Shown here in pieces: positions 18,123 through 26,275 of a stretch of 64,000 bases of DNA. This DNA comes from JBGSUZ01 sp963677505 (lineage in GTDB: Bacteria > Bacillota > Clostridia > Peptostreptococcales > Acidaminobacteraceae), in the NCBI GenBank assembly GCA_963677505.2, contig CAXXWB010000047.1, positions 1 to 64,000 of the forward strand, given 5' to 3'. Below the pieces are notes generated by a model. That model saw nothing but the letters and a program-made list of their open reading frames with translations. It did not search any database and had not been told where the DNA came from. How positions within the stretch are numbered: position 1 is the stretch's first letter; each line of letters opens with the position of its first letter. The position numbers and the translations under genes are program-made.

Positions 18123-19409
18123 TTATTGTACGGCTCTCAATTTTTTCATAAAGAAATAGATTGGAACGCCAATCAATAGACCACCGAGTCCCCAAAGAAT
18201 TTTTGCAGTTGAAGCCTGAGACAGGAGCCAGAAGCTTGTTAAAACCGCTACAATCGGAATGATGGGACCAAAGGGTACTCTAAAGGTGGACTTCAGTTCA
18301 GGGCGCTTTCTTCTGAGGACAATAACAGCAAGGCAAGTGGGCACGTACTGAGCGAACCTAGAAACAACGCTAATTGCCGCCAACTGAGCGAAACTACCTG
18401 AAAGGGCCAAGGGCAGGGCAAAGGCAACGGTTATTAAAATAGCAATAGACGGGGTACCGAATTTGCCGTTTTTAGAAATTGCTTTTGGTAGTAAGTCATC
18501 CTCTGCAAGGGCAACTCCTGACCGAGGGGTAATGAAAGAGGCTGCAATGTTAATGCCTCCAATGGATACGAGAGTACCCGCCGTTACAATCAAACCGCCA
18601 ACAGGACCGAGGAACAATTTAGCCGCATCGGCTACAGGGGTTGTAGCAGTTGCTAAGTCAGGACCGAGGGTACCTATTGCAACAGATTGAATGAGAAGAT
18701 AGAAAATCGATACAATACCTATAACCGTAATAATGGCTTTGGGAATATTTTTTTCAGGATTTTCCATGTCTTCTGCAGCAACGGCTATAGATTCAAAACC
18801 TGTAAAGGCGTAAAAAATTAATAGTGCGGCTTCGCCAAATGAACCTGGGGTGTATACACCACCAATAAAGATTGGAGAGAAATTTGTACCTTTAATAAAG
18901 AAAATACCAACTGCGGTGAATAATAGAAGGGGGATTAGTTTTCCAAGCGTAATCACGTTGTTGAGAACTCTGGAAATATTTACGCCTAGAACGTTTATAG
19001 TACCGAGACCTACCAAAATAACGGTGACAATGATGTTTTTTACAAAGGGTTCTTGTGCAGCTGGAAAAACATTTCCAAGAGCAGTGGCAAAGGCTACGGA
19101 CATAGCCGCCCAAGCGATGATACCAATGGCCCATTTCATAAAACCGACTTCAAAGCCGACAAAATCACCAAAGGCTTCTTTAGCGTAAACATAAGGACCG
19201 CCATTTTTCTTAAAAAGCCCTCCAGCTTCGGCAAAACACAAGGCGAGAGAGACAACCAGAGCCATGTCGAAGAATATAACCCCAATACTGGCGGGTCCAA
19301 TTAAACTAAAGGCTTGATTCGGTAAAAGAAAAATACCTGAGCCGATAATGGCATTAATGCCAAGTAATACAATACTCCAAAACCCAAATTTCCTTTGTTG
19401 CTGTGTCAT
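18123..19409 (-). CDS. APC family amino acid permease
   Basis: A 428-residue integral membrane transporter with about 12 hydrophobic segments. The first helix holds GINAIIGSGIFLLP, the unwound-helix glycine motif of the APC superfamily, and FYAFTGFESIAVAAEDMENPEKNIPKAI is the classic TM6/loop block. The ATG at 19409 has GGAGGT 7 nt upstream; longer in-frame starts lack a site. It lies 4 bp after the amidotransferase gene, so the substrate may be an amino acid, polyamine or gamma-glutamyl compound; the exact one is not visible. Confidence 0.9.
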   Translation of the reverse strand: MTQQQRKFGFWSIVLLGINAIIGSGIFLLPNQAFSLIGPASIGVIFFDMALVVSLALCFAEAGGLFKKNGGPYVYAKEAFGDFVGFEVGFMKWAIGIIAWAAMSVAFATALGNVFPAAQEPFVKNIIVTVILVGLGTINVLGVNISRVLNNVITLGKLIPLLLFTAVGIFFIKGTNFSPIFIGGVYTPGSFGEAALLIFYAFTGFESIAVAAEDMENPEKNIPKAIITVIGIVSIFYLLIQSVAIGTLGPDLATATTPVADAAKLFLGPVGGLIVTAGTLVSIGGINIAASFITPRSGVALAEDDLLPKAISKNGKFGTPSIAILITVAFALPLALSGSFAQLAAISVVSRFAQYVPTCLAVIVLRRKRPELKSTFRVPFGPIIPIVAVLTSFWLLSQASTAKILWGLGGLLIGVPIYFFMKKLRAVQ

Positions 19410-19413
19410 GATG

Positions 19414-20148
19414 TTACCTCCGAATAGTTGCTTTCTCAATAAGCTGGTTAAAAATGGACTGCATAGCAGGGTGATCTCCTGCCATCATTTCAGGGTGCCA
19501 TTGGACGCCAAGGACAAAGGATCTATGCTTCATTTCAATAGCTTCAACAACATTGTCTTTGGAAATACCAGTGATGTTGAAAGAAGGAGATAGTTCCTTC
19601 ACCGCTAAATGATGAAAGCTATTGGTCCGCACTTGACTGCCTAAGATACTGTACAGCAGAGAATTTGGCTCAATATCTACCAAGTGGGTAGGTGTACTGG
19701 GGAGTTGCCCTTGAACGTGCTTAATCGTACAGTCTTGAATAAAGGACAAGTCTTGATACAGGCTGCCGCCAAAAACAACGTTTAACATCTGCATGCCACG
19801 GCATATACCTAGTATGGGCAGGTCTCTAGAGACAGCCTCCAACATTAAGTCAGCGTCAAAACGGTCCCGTTTTGGACAAATATCCCCTAGCTTTTGAGAG
19901 GGTTCTTCGCCGTAAAGTTCTGGGTCAACGTCGTATCCGCCCGAAAAAATAATGGCATCTAATAAATCTAGTTGGCTGTGAATGACCTCTTTAGAATTGG
20001 TGAGGGGAATGATTATGGGTATACCTCCGCCTCTGAGAACCGCTTGAATATAGTCGTTATTTACATAGGCCCGTTCGTAACCTGGGAACATACCCCCTTG
20101 GTCATACATCACACTGCCTGAAATACCTATGACCGGTTTCTTACTCAT
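19414..20148 (-). CDS. class I glutamine amidotransferase-like hydrolase (peptidase C26, gamma-Glu-GABA hydrolase type)
   Basis: A 244-residue cytosolic hydrolase. The nucleophile Cys116 is in GICRGMQML, with His218 and Glu220 in QWHPE; the start PVIGISGSVMY and GGYDVDPELYGEEP are typical of the PuuD group, which cleaves gamma-glutamyl-GABA and related amides. The start at 20148 follows AGGAGG. It is followed at once by an APC permease on the same strand, which fits uptake and breakdown of a gamma-glutamyl or polyamine compound. The exact substrate is inferred only by family. Confidence 0.88.
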   Translation of the reverse strand: MSKKPVIGISGSVMYDQGGMFPGYERAYVNNDYIQAVLRGGGIPIIIPLTNSKEVIHSQLDLLDAIIFSGGYDVDPELYGEEPSQKLGDICPKRDRFDADLMLEAVSRDLPILGICRGMQMLNVVFGGSLYQDLSFIQDCTIKHVQGQLPSTPTHLVDIEPNSLLYSILGSQVRTNSFHHLAVKELSPSFNITGISKDNVVEAIEMKHRSFVLGVQWHPEMMAGDHPAMQSIFNQLIEKATIRR

Positions 20149-20605
20149 AAATAGTGCCTCCTCTCTGATTGCTCTATCTTTAATACGCAAAGAGTGTGCC
20201 AAATTTAAAATCAAAAAAATAGTATGTAAAAAGAGGTTTTGGGCTAAAATAAAGGAATAAAATATTTAAAACAGGTAATAAAATAGGATTAACAGGTGAC
20301 AGGATAACCTGTTAATCAACCAACAAAATGATAGTATGATGATTCTTATCATAGCATATAGAGCACGAAAATATTTTATAAAACTTCAAACAGTTACGGC
20401 CTCACGAGGATATAAATAATTCACTTGAGGTCTTTTTTAGTTTAAATGAAACGGTTATTTTGCTTATTGTCTGATGCCAGACAACAGAAGGGTTTTATGG
20501 GGATGCAAACTCTTTTGATTAAAAATTAAATAGGGGGATTGAAATCTATTAAGAAATGTGTATAATTAATTTTATATGTATAAAAATATTTAACATAAAC
20601 GAGAG
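20149..20605. other. 457-bp intergenic region with several hairpins and a promoter
   Basis: Left edge of the accessory island. GATTAACAGGT/ACCTGTTAATC (20287-20317) is a perfect 11-bp dyad with no T-run. GGCCTCA/TGAGGTC (20398-20432, one wobble) is followed by T6 and could end a short plus-strand RNA. TTGTCTG-ATGC-CAGACAA (20467-20484) is a perfect dyad. TTGAAA (20539-20544) and TATAAT (20561-20566), 16 bp apart, are a good sigma-A promoter for the DUF4176 gene. The dyads could be operators, RNA hairpins or an element boundary. Confidence 0.5.
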
Positions 20606-20890
20606 GTGTTTACTATTTTTCCAAATGGAACCATAGTTGTATTGAAAAATGCAAATAAGAAACTAATGATTTATGGAAGAAATCAAAAGAGAGACGTTGA
20701 TAATATTACCTATGATTACATTGGTTGCTTATACCCTGAAGGCTTTTTGTCGCCATTAGCAAATGTGTTTTTTAATAGTAAGGATATTAACAAAGTCATC
20801 TTTAAAGGTCATTGCGATCTTGAAGAAAAGTTATTTGTTGAAAGTTTAGCAACGGATAATTATCGAAATAGGAAGGATTATAAAAAATGA
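20606..20890 (+). CDS. DUF4176 domain protein (toxin-system accessory)
   Basis: A 94-residue protein with the DUF4176 pattern: FPNGTIVVLKNANKKLMIYGR, then YDYIGCLYPEGFLS near residue 45. DUF4176 genes commonly accompany large secreted toxins of type VII-linked polymorphic systems in Firmicutes, perhaps as chaperone or adaptor; the role is not proven. A GTG at 20606 is the only start candidate, since an in-frame stop lies at 20591. Its stop codon overlaps the next ATG (ATGA at 20887-20890), so the genes are translationally coupled. It is the first gene of the toxin operon. Confidence 0.8.
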   Translation: MFTIFPNGTIVVLKNANKKLMIYGRNQKRDVDNITYDYIGCLYPEGFLSPLANVFFNSKDINKVIFKGHCDLEEKLFVESLATDNYRNRKDYKK

Positions 20891-21396
20891 AGCCTTTCTA
20901 TTCATCAGTAACAAATCCAAAGTATTTACAATATGAATTATTGCCTAATGATGCTCTACCTGTTATGAAAACGAATGCAGATTTGATTGAGCAGGTTCTT
21001 GAATATTTTAATTCACTCGAAAAGGAATATTTCATTTATTTTTTAGATGGAGATCATTGGGGTCAACGTAATGAGTGGAAAAACAATGGATTTGTATTCA
21101 GATATGATTTTCAAATTTCAAGCGAATTTTTTCAAACGGTACTTTATAAAGATTGCATATACAAATGGGCAGATGAATTTGTAATTATCAGTCCTCATGA
21201 GATAAGTTTTGATATTGACGAAATATTGAAAAGAAAAGAATTCACTATGACAAAATTAGAACATCATTCAAAAGTAATCACATTTCTTACAGTAGCAAAG
21301 TTAAGTCGTATAGTTCGTAAAAAGAAAGAGATTCAAAGAGGAGTTTGGTATTCAATAACGACAGAAGAATTGGAGACATATAAAATTGAGTATTAA
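20887..21396 (+). CDS. uncharacterised toxin-operon protein
   Basis: A 169-residue soluble protein with no motif I recognise. It is rich in aromatic residues (EYFIYFLDGDHWGQRNEW near residue 50) and has a basic stretch near the end (LSRIVRKKKEIQRG). It starts inside the DUF4176 stop codon and its end overlaps the large toxin's TTG start by 11 bp, so the three genes form one coupled unit. By position it may be a chaperone, adaptor or export factor for the toxin; this is inference only. Confidence 0.75.
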   Translation: MKPFYSSVTNPKYLQYELLPNDALPVMKTNADLIEQVLEYFNSLEKEYFIYFLDGDHWGQRNEWKNNGFVFRYDFQISSEFFQTVLYKDCIYKWADEFVIISPHEISFDIDEILKRKEFTMTKLEHHSKVITFLTVAKLSRIVRKKKEIQRGVWYSITTEELETYKIEY

Positions 21397-24300
21397 TAGC
21401 GTAAATGAGTTTAATCCAATTAATCAAAATAAGTGGATACAAAACAAAGTTAATTTAGAAACGGCTGGAAAGAAGGTTCAAGATATATCATATGAAACGA
21501 GTGTTGGTATTTCTACAAAAGCAATAACAAAAACAGGCGGTGTAATGGGTGGTAATGCGTTATCAACTTCAGCAAATTTAACATCTAATGTAGAAATGGC
21601 TGAATCGATACAACTTGGTATTGAACATACATCAGCAATAGAAACAGCAGTGTTGCCAAAAGTTCCAACATTTGTATCCGATAATATTACAATAAGAAAT
21701 TCAAGTTTTAAAGTAAATGGGTCCATTCCTTCAAAATCTATTACTGGGCACCCAGATAACAACATTTTTGTTACTGGAGCATACAAAGAAAGAAAATACA
21801 TTACGTGCAGTAGTTCGGGGTGTCCTGACTGTAATGTGGCAGGAAGCCCGGAAGGTTCAGGTGGTCACGAAACTTTAGTAGATACTATTAGAAAAACCAG
21901 AGGAGAAGCTTATATAGACTTAAATTTTAAGAAAGAAGATTTTGACAATAATTATGGACGTGTTGATTTTAAATTGAGAATGACTGAATCTAATCCCGAT
22001 GGAAATAGCAAATATACAGTCAAGCTGATGTATGGATATAATGAAATAAATAAAATAGAAGTTGATGACAATGAAGAGAGTCATAATGATATAATTCTAA
22101 GTGCATATGCATCTGACTTTGTAGGAACCAGCACATACGACGAAAGATTGTTGCATATTGAGTTAAGTGCTGAGATAGAAAATGGTGGAGAAATTGGATT
22201 TGGGTGTGCGGAACTTAGCTCTACCAAGATGGATAAATATGAAGTTTATAAAGATAAGGTAAGTCGAGGCATACCTGCGGTACGTCCTGCTGACCCAGAA
22301 GTCGTAGTTGTTCAGCCTCCAGAAGATAATACGGAGATATACTTAACAGATGGAGAATACGAAGCGAAATTTGAAAGTGATTATAATTCATATCAAATGG
22401 TTTCTATTGTGGACAGCTTAATCTCTGATGACTATTTAAATGAATATATGGTTGAGGGTCCAAGTGATATTGACGAAGGGGAAATTGTTTCTCGAAAGCC
22501 AGTACTTGGCTTAGATCCGAGCAGAAATGTAACTCGGTTTTATTTTGGAAGTGATAACAAAGCTTATACATCTGAAAGTGGAGATAAACCCCTAGCTGCC
22601 GACTCAATCATAGCTGTAGACAACAAGTATTATCGAGTAAATTCAAATCATGAATGTATTGAGTTCACCCCCAAAAAGGTTATTGGATACTTAAATAAAG
22701 TACCAAAAGATTTTATATCAATTGATAACCTTTCGTATGATTCTGTTAACTTTAGCAGACCAGCTGAAGGAACAGCAATCATAGGTGGTGGAAAATGTTT
22801 TCTTATGATTAACGGAAGTGGTGTGGAAATACAACCTACGGACCCAAGGCATCCGTTTTATAAAAAAAAATTAACGGGAAACGAATATCAGACGCAGCGT
22901 ATGAATGGGGAGGTGCTAATGGCTTCGGCTGGTAGCGTTGGCTCATTTTCTAAAACAGAAACAGCTTACATGGGTGTAATGAGTTTAACTGCATCTAGTA
23001 TACCAGTAGAACCTAAAGGTAAATTGACGATTAATGAAAAAATTCGAAATGCTATTTATAACGGAGTTAATCAAGGTCTAATGAGTGCCTTGGGAACTAA
23101 GGGTGTTCAACCTCAGGAAAGACAGGTCTATTCCACTTCGCTAAAGTCAGAACTTGTTAAGTTTGCAAAATCTCAGTGTGAAGATAATAGTAATCTTTGG
23201 CGTGATTTTGCATTAAGTGGACGTTACGATTGCTTGGATTTTGGACTTTCATCTATAAGTGGTAAGTCAATTGAAAATGCCAGAGCCGCCCTAGATAATG
23301 CGAGATCAATATTTATTAATGGTGAAAGAAGAGGTGCTAGCATAAACGAATGTATTTCTGAAGCCTCTGTCAAAGTGTTTATTGAATTAAAAGATTTTAA
23401 AGGCAATATGGCAGAAAATATAAGTGATATAAAAAATAGAGTAAATCGTCATTTAGTTGGTGCTCACAGAACTATTGATGATCAGTTTAATGTTGTTTCT
23501 AAGAAATTAATTGACAATAACAAAATTTTAAAAGTATCGTTATATCAAGAATTAGTGACGGATGAGACAATCAAGGCGAATTTTGCTATGGGAATTGTAA
23601 GTGGACTGGTAAAAAAGACCGGAGATGCATTTTATAATGTTACGACTAAGGAAGGCCATGGCGTACTTAAAAAGTTTGTTGTAAATGCAATACAGAATTA
23701 TGAACAGTTAAAGAATTTCACAAAACCAGCATATACTACAATTTATGCCCTTAAAGCTATAAACCCAAATACAAAAGAAGGCAAGGCTGTTAGAGGTGCT
23801 TATCAACAGGTTATAGATACTTCCAAGGCAGTGTATGATTGGATGAAAAATACCAATGGAAACCCAAAAGCATTAGAAGCTGGTGAATTCACATCAGATA
23901 TCATCGCAGATATACTAATTGGAAAAGGCGCAGCAACTCTAGCAGAAAGCGTAGAAATGGGTCAATTCGCAAAATATGCTGAAAAGATTACACGTAAAGT
24001 AGATAATTCTCCCAAAATTGCTGATGATATTATTAAGGGAGCGGGGAAGGTTGGTTTTTCTAAATCTGTGATTCAAGGGATGAGAAGTTTCATAGATGAT
24101 ATAGGCTCTACTTTATCAAAACATGGATTATCATTGGAGAAATTTAACGATTTAAGGTTAAAGTCAGCTGATAAATTAACTGATAATGAGATAAAGGCTA
24201 TGAAAGCCGTTAGAGAATCAATTCCAAATCTAAACAACAACAGCATTATGCAAAAGGTTCTTCCTAAGGAAGATATATCTAAGTACCTTGATGGTTCATA

Positions 24301-24697
24301 CAACACTGTCGGTGGTTATGTAACAAGAGCACAGGATGTCAAACAGCTCAATAATTATCAAGATGTTTTTGATTCATTACGCCTAGATTATAAAGGGACA
24401 AAGTTTAAGCCAGAAAGTGATGATGTTTTAGGAATAATACGATTTAAAACACCAGAAGCATCAAAAATAAAACCACCATATTGCAAGGAATTTGGTGGAG
24501 ATATAAAAGATGGACCGCCATTTACAGGAAATGGCTTCACTTCAGCCACGAATGGTCAAATAATTCCAGAATATAAATGTGGAGATTATTTGAAGTTGAC
24601 TCAAGGTTCAGAACTCTATGAGTTAACTAAAGATGGCAAAGAAGTTCTCAAGGCAGTTTATGATGAGTTAGCTGGACGATTTGTCAAGGTTCAATAG
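21386..24697 (+). CDS. large candidate polymorphic toxin
   Basis: A 1103-residue protein starting at TTG (GGAG 10 nt upstream), overlapping the previous gene. No signal peptide, LXG domain or RHS repeats are seen. Residues 1-110 are low in structure; a CSSSGCPDCN segment near 145 and beta-rich stretches to about 520 follow. From about 560 on it is helical (many KxI/NAI repeats). The last 120 residues (VGGYVTRAQDVKQLNN, then VLGIIRFKT, PPFTGNGFTSATNGQIIPEY) form a compact module typical of a C-terminal toxin domain, perhaps ADP-ribosyltransferase-like; I cannot name it with certainty. A small probable immunity gene follows. The DNA is more AT-rich than flanking operons, suggesting transfer. 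Confidence 0.75.
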   Translation: MSINSVNEFNPINQNKWIQNKVNLETAGKKVQDISYETSVGISTKAITKTGGVMGGNALSTSANLTSNVEMAESIQLGIEHTSAIETAVLPKVPTFVSDNITIRNSSFKVNGSIPSKSITGHPDNNIFVTGAYKERKYITCSSSGCPDCNVAGSPEGSGGHETLVDTIRKTRGEAYIDLNFKKEDFDNNYGRVDFKLRMTESNPDGNSKYTVKLMYGYNEINKIEVDDNEESHNDIILSAYASDFVGTSTYDERLLHIELSAEIENGGEIGFGCAELSSTKMDKYEVYKDKVSRGIPAVRPADPEVVVVQPPEDNTEIYLTDGEYEAKFESDYNSYQMVSIVDSLISDDYLNEYMVEGPSDIDEGEIVSRKPVLGLDPSRNVTRFYFGSDNKAYTSESGDKPLAADSIIAVDNKYYRVNSNHECIEFTPKKVIGYLNKVPKDFISIDNLSYDSVNFSRPAEGTAIIGGGKCFLMINGSGVEIQPTDPRHPFYKKKLTGNEYQTQRMNGEVLMASAGSVGSFSKTETAYMGVMSLTASSIPVEPKGKLTINEKIRNAIYNGVNQGLMSALGTKGVQPQERQVYSTSLKSELVKFAKSQCEDNSNLWRDFALSGRYDCLDFGLSSISGKSIENARAALDNARSIFINGERRGASINECISEASVKVFIELKDFKGNMAENISDIKNRVNRHLVGAHRTIDDQFNVVSKKLIDNNKILKVSLYQELVTDETIKANFAMGIVSGLVKKTGDAFYNVTTKEGHGVLKKFVVNAIQNYEQLKNFTKPAYTTIYALKAINPNTKEGKAVRGAYQQVIDTSKAVYDWMKNTNGNPKALEAGEFTSDIIADILIGKGAATLAESVEMGQFAKYAEKITRKVDNSPKIADDIIKGAGKVGFSKSVIQGMRSFIDDIGSTLSKHGLSLEKFNDLRLKSADKLTDNEIKAMKAVRESIPNLNNNSIMQKVLPKEDISKYLDGSYNTVGGYVTRAQDVKQLNNYQDVFDSLRLDYKGTKFKPESDDVLGIIRFKTPEASKIKPPYCKEFGGDIKDGPPFTGNGFTSATNGQIIPEYKCGDYLKLTQGSELYELTKDGKEVLKAVYDELAGRFVKVQ

Positions 24698-24713
24698 GAT
24701 TGGGAGGAAAATA

Positions 24714-25094
24714 ATGCAAGTTAAAACGTATGCGATTTACAAAGACAAAGAATTTGACGCTGAAATCAGAGATGACGGCACTGTTATACTTCGATCAAAT
24801 GAGGAAGTTGATCCTTCATTAGGGTTCGAATTTTATAAAGGAGTTGTATATATTAAAATCGTTGATAAAAATGAAATAAAAGAAGTTTTCAAAAAAAAGT
24901 TTTTTGCAAGATATAAAGGATTAGAGTTTAATGCAGTAATTGAAAATAAAGACTCAGTTCAGCTTTATACAATGCACGGAGATTATGAAGTCTTAGAAAA
25001 GCTAGAATTTGAACTTGTTGAAAAAGGTGTTTATAGAAAGATAATTAGCAGAATTGAACTAGATGAGCTTCGAGAAATTAAAGAAATCTTATGA
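24714..25094 (+). CDS. probable immunity protein with internal duplication
   Basis: A 126-residue soluble protein; ATG at 24714 with GGGAGG at 24702-24707, 16 bp after the toxin stop. It consists of two repeats of about 60 residues: YAIYKDKEFDAEIRDDGTVIL with LGFEFYKGVVYIKIVDKNEI, and FARYKGLEFNAVIENKDSVQL with LEFELVEKGVYRKIISRIEL. Position directly after a toxin-like C-terminus, small size and an acidic nature suggest it neutralises that toxin. I do not know a named immunity family for it. Confidence 0.65.
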   Translation: MQVKTYAIYKDKEFDAEIRDDGTVILRSNEEVDPSLGFEFYKGVVYIKIVDKNEIKEVFKKKFFARYKGLEFNAVIENKDSVQLYTMHGDYEVLEKLEFELVEKGVYRKIISRIELDELREIKEIL

Positions 25095-25375
25095 TAGTAC
25101 GTGATCTATATATTTGATTAGTGAGACGTGCTAGACACCTGTAAAACCGCTTGAAATATGGATTTTTAGAATTTCTGACCACCCTCTTGACACACACACC
25201 GCCATTTCGACCACGTACTAAAAGCCTTTAAATCGTCGGCGTTGCCGGCGAATGTGAATCGGGGCGACCACGTCCCTTTATCCAGCACCAGAATCGATTG
25301 GGAATCAATCGGTTCTGGCTGGTGGAATAGGCAATCTAAAAATTCGCTCAACGTGCCCCAAAATTGGCGTTTTAT

Positions 25376-25447
25376 AGTGCTAGTGGTATCTTACTCTACT
25401 TGGTACTAGAAAACGCGACACAGGACGAACTTGTGGCACCCAGTGGA
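25376..25447 (+). repeat. degenerate direct repeat, copy A
   Basis: Contains GTGGTATCTTACTC, GGTACTAGAAAACGCGACACAGGACGAAC-like text (given in parts) and GTGGCACCCAGTGG. It aligns without large gaps to copy B at 25550-25620 and more loosely to 28595-28660. Confidence 0.55.
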
Positions 25448-25549
25448 AAACGAACTCGTAACGATGTGACGGCAATGCTTTAATGAGATATTCGTGATCA
25501 AAAGGCTGCGTTAGAACCTCGTCACAATTTCGTAAATAAGTGGTTTATT

Positions 25550-25620
25550 ATGCCCAGTGGCATCTTTACTCGACTGAGGACTAGAAAATGCGACACAGGG
25601 AGAACACGAGGCACAGACTG
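25550..25620 (+). repeat. degenerate direct repeat, copy B
   Basis: Shares with copy A the order CAGTGGCATC, ACTCGACTGAGGACTAG, AAAATGCGACACAGG and GAGGCACAG. The two copies are 174 bp apart start to start, suggesting an old tandem duplication. Confidence 0.55.
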
Positions 25621-25827
25621 CTAAGATTGACCTTTAGCCTGTCACAGGAATCGTTTTATCAGAAAAACAGAGAGTATTCTCAGATGCAAAACTTGATTTA
25701 TTTTTTCAGCGAGCCAGTGCTCTGCGATTGATTTTTGGAAATTAGATTCGTACTTCTCCCCCCTCAGTTCATGGTGAACCCACCCTTGACGGTTATTTTT
25801 GACTGTGGTAAACTGGGACGCAACAGG

Positions 25828-25861
25828 GGATTTAAAGGGGGGCTACGGTTTCTTTAAATCC
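25828..25861 (+). other. perfect hairpin in the island intergenic region
   Basis: GGATTTAAAG (25828-25837) and CTTTAAATCC (25852-25861) pair perfectly over 10 bp around a G-rich 14-nt loop. It precedes a terminator-like hairpin by 38 bp, so both could belong to one short RNA; unproven. Confidence 0.45.
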
Positions 25862-25898
25862 AAGCTGGACTGACCAGAATAGAATTTAAAAGACATCT

Positions 25899-25951
25899 AA
25901 CATCAGAGAAGAAAAAGGTTTTAATACTTTCTTTCTCTGATGTTATTTTTT
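25899..25951 (+). terminator. terminator-like hairpin
   Basis: AACATCAGAGAA (25899-25910) pairs with TTCTCTGATGTT (25933-25944), 12 bp perfect, followed by ATTTTTTA. No coding gene ends nearby, so it may close an unrecognised RNA or shield the IS110 element from outside transcription. Confidence 0.65.
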
Positions 25952-26089
25952 ATGTTTTGGAGATGGTTTTATATTTTCTTGAACTTTTACAATCAGTTTC
26001 TAGCCAGTAATTCCAATCCCTTCACTCAAAATTTTGACTTGCATACTCATCGAACCAGAGTTAAGATACCACACACTAGGGAACCCGAC

Positions 26090-26275
26090 GAACAAGGGCG
26101 GCGTAGCCGTTTTCGCGAAGCGAAAATTCCGAGCTCATGGTTCGTGAGCCAATGATCACGTAATCTGTCACATTTGAAGCAGATAGGTTGCCGCTCCCTT
26201 GCGAGGCTGTAAAAAGCTAACGCTCATAAATTGAGGTTGCCGGTGCGACACGTGGAGACAGAGTTATTGGAGGAG
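26090..26275 (+). ncRNA. structured region upstream of IS110 transposase (candidate bridge RNA)
   Basis: Three close hairpins: CGGC-GTA-GCCG (26099-26109), TTTTCGC-GAA-GCGAAAA (26110-26126) and GCTCA-7-TGAGC (26133-26149), then an unpaired stretch up to the transposase start. IS110-group elements are known to encode a structured bridge RNA in the non-coding DNA before the transposase, whose loops pair with donor and target DNA. Location and structure fit, but I could not identify guide loops or element ends, so the assignment is inference. Confidence 0.45.

Larger units (their letters stand above)
25095..26089. other. 995-bp non-coding region with degenerate repeats and hairpins
   Basis: No convincing gene on either strand. 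It holds two diverged direct copies of a block of about 70 bp (listed separately), a perfect 10-bp hairpin (25828-25861) and a terminator-like hairpin (25899-25951). GC-rich dyads such as GCCGGC near 25243 interrupt otherwise mixed sequence. Partial similarity to 28500-28740, which precedes a transposase fragment, suggests it is non-coding DNA carried by or accumulated next to IS110-type elements. Confidence 0.5.

Noticed and set aside
25166..25351. 61-codon minus-strand frame in the island's non-coding DNA
   Set aside because: No recognisable domain, no clear RBS and repeat-like surroundings.
26231..26275. TTG start for the IS110 transposase
   Set aside because: The extra 15 residues match no part of the family and overlap the candidate RNA.
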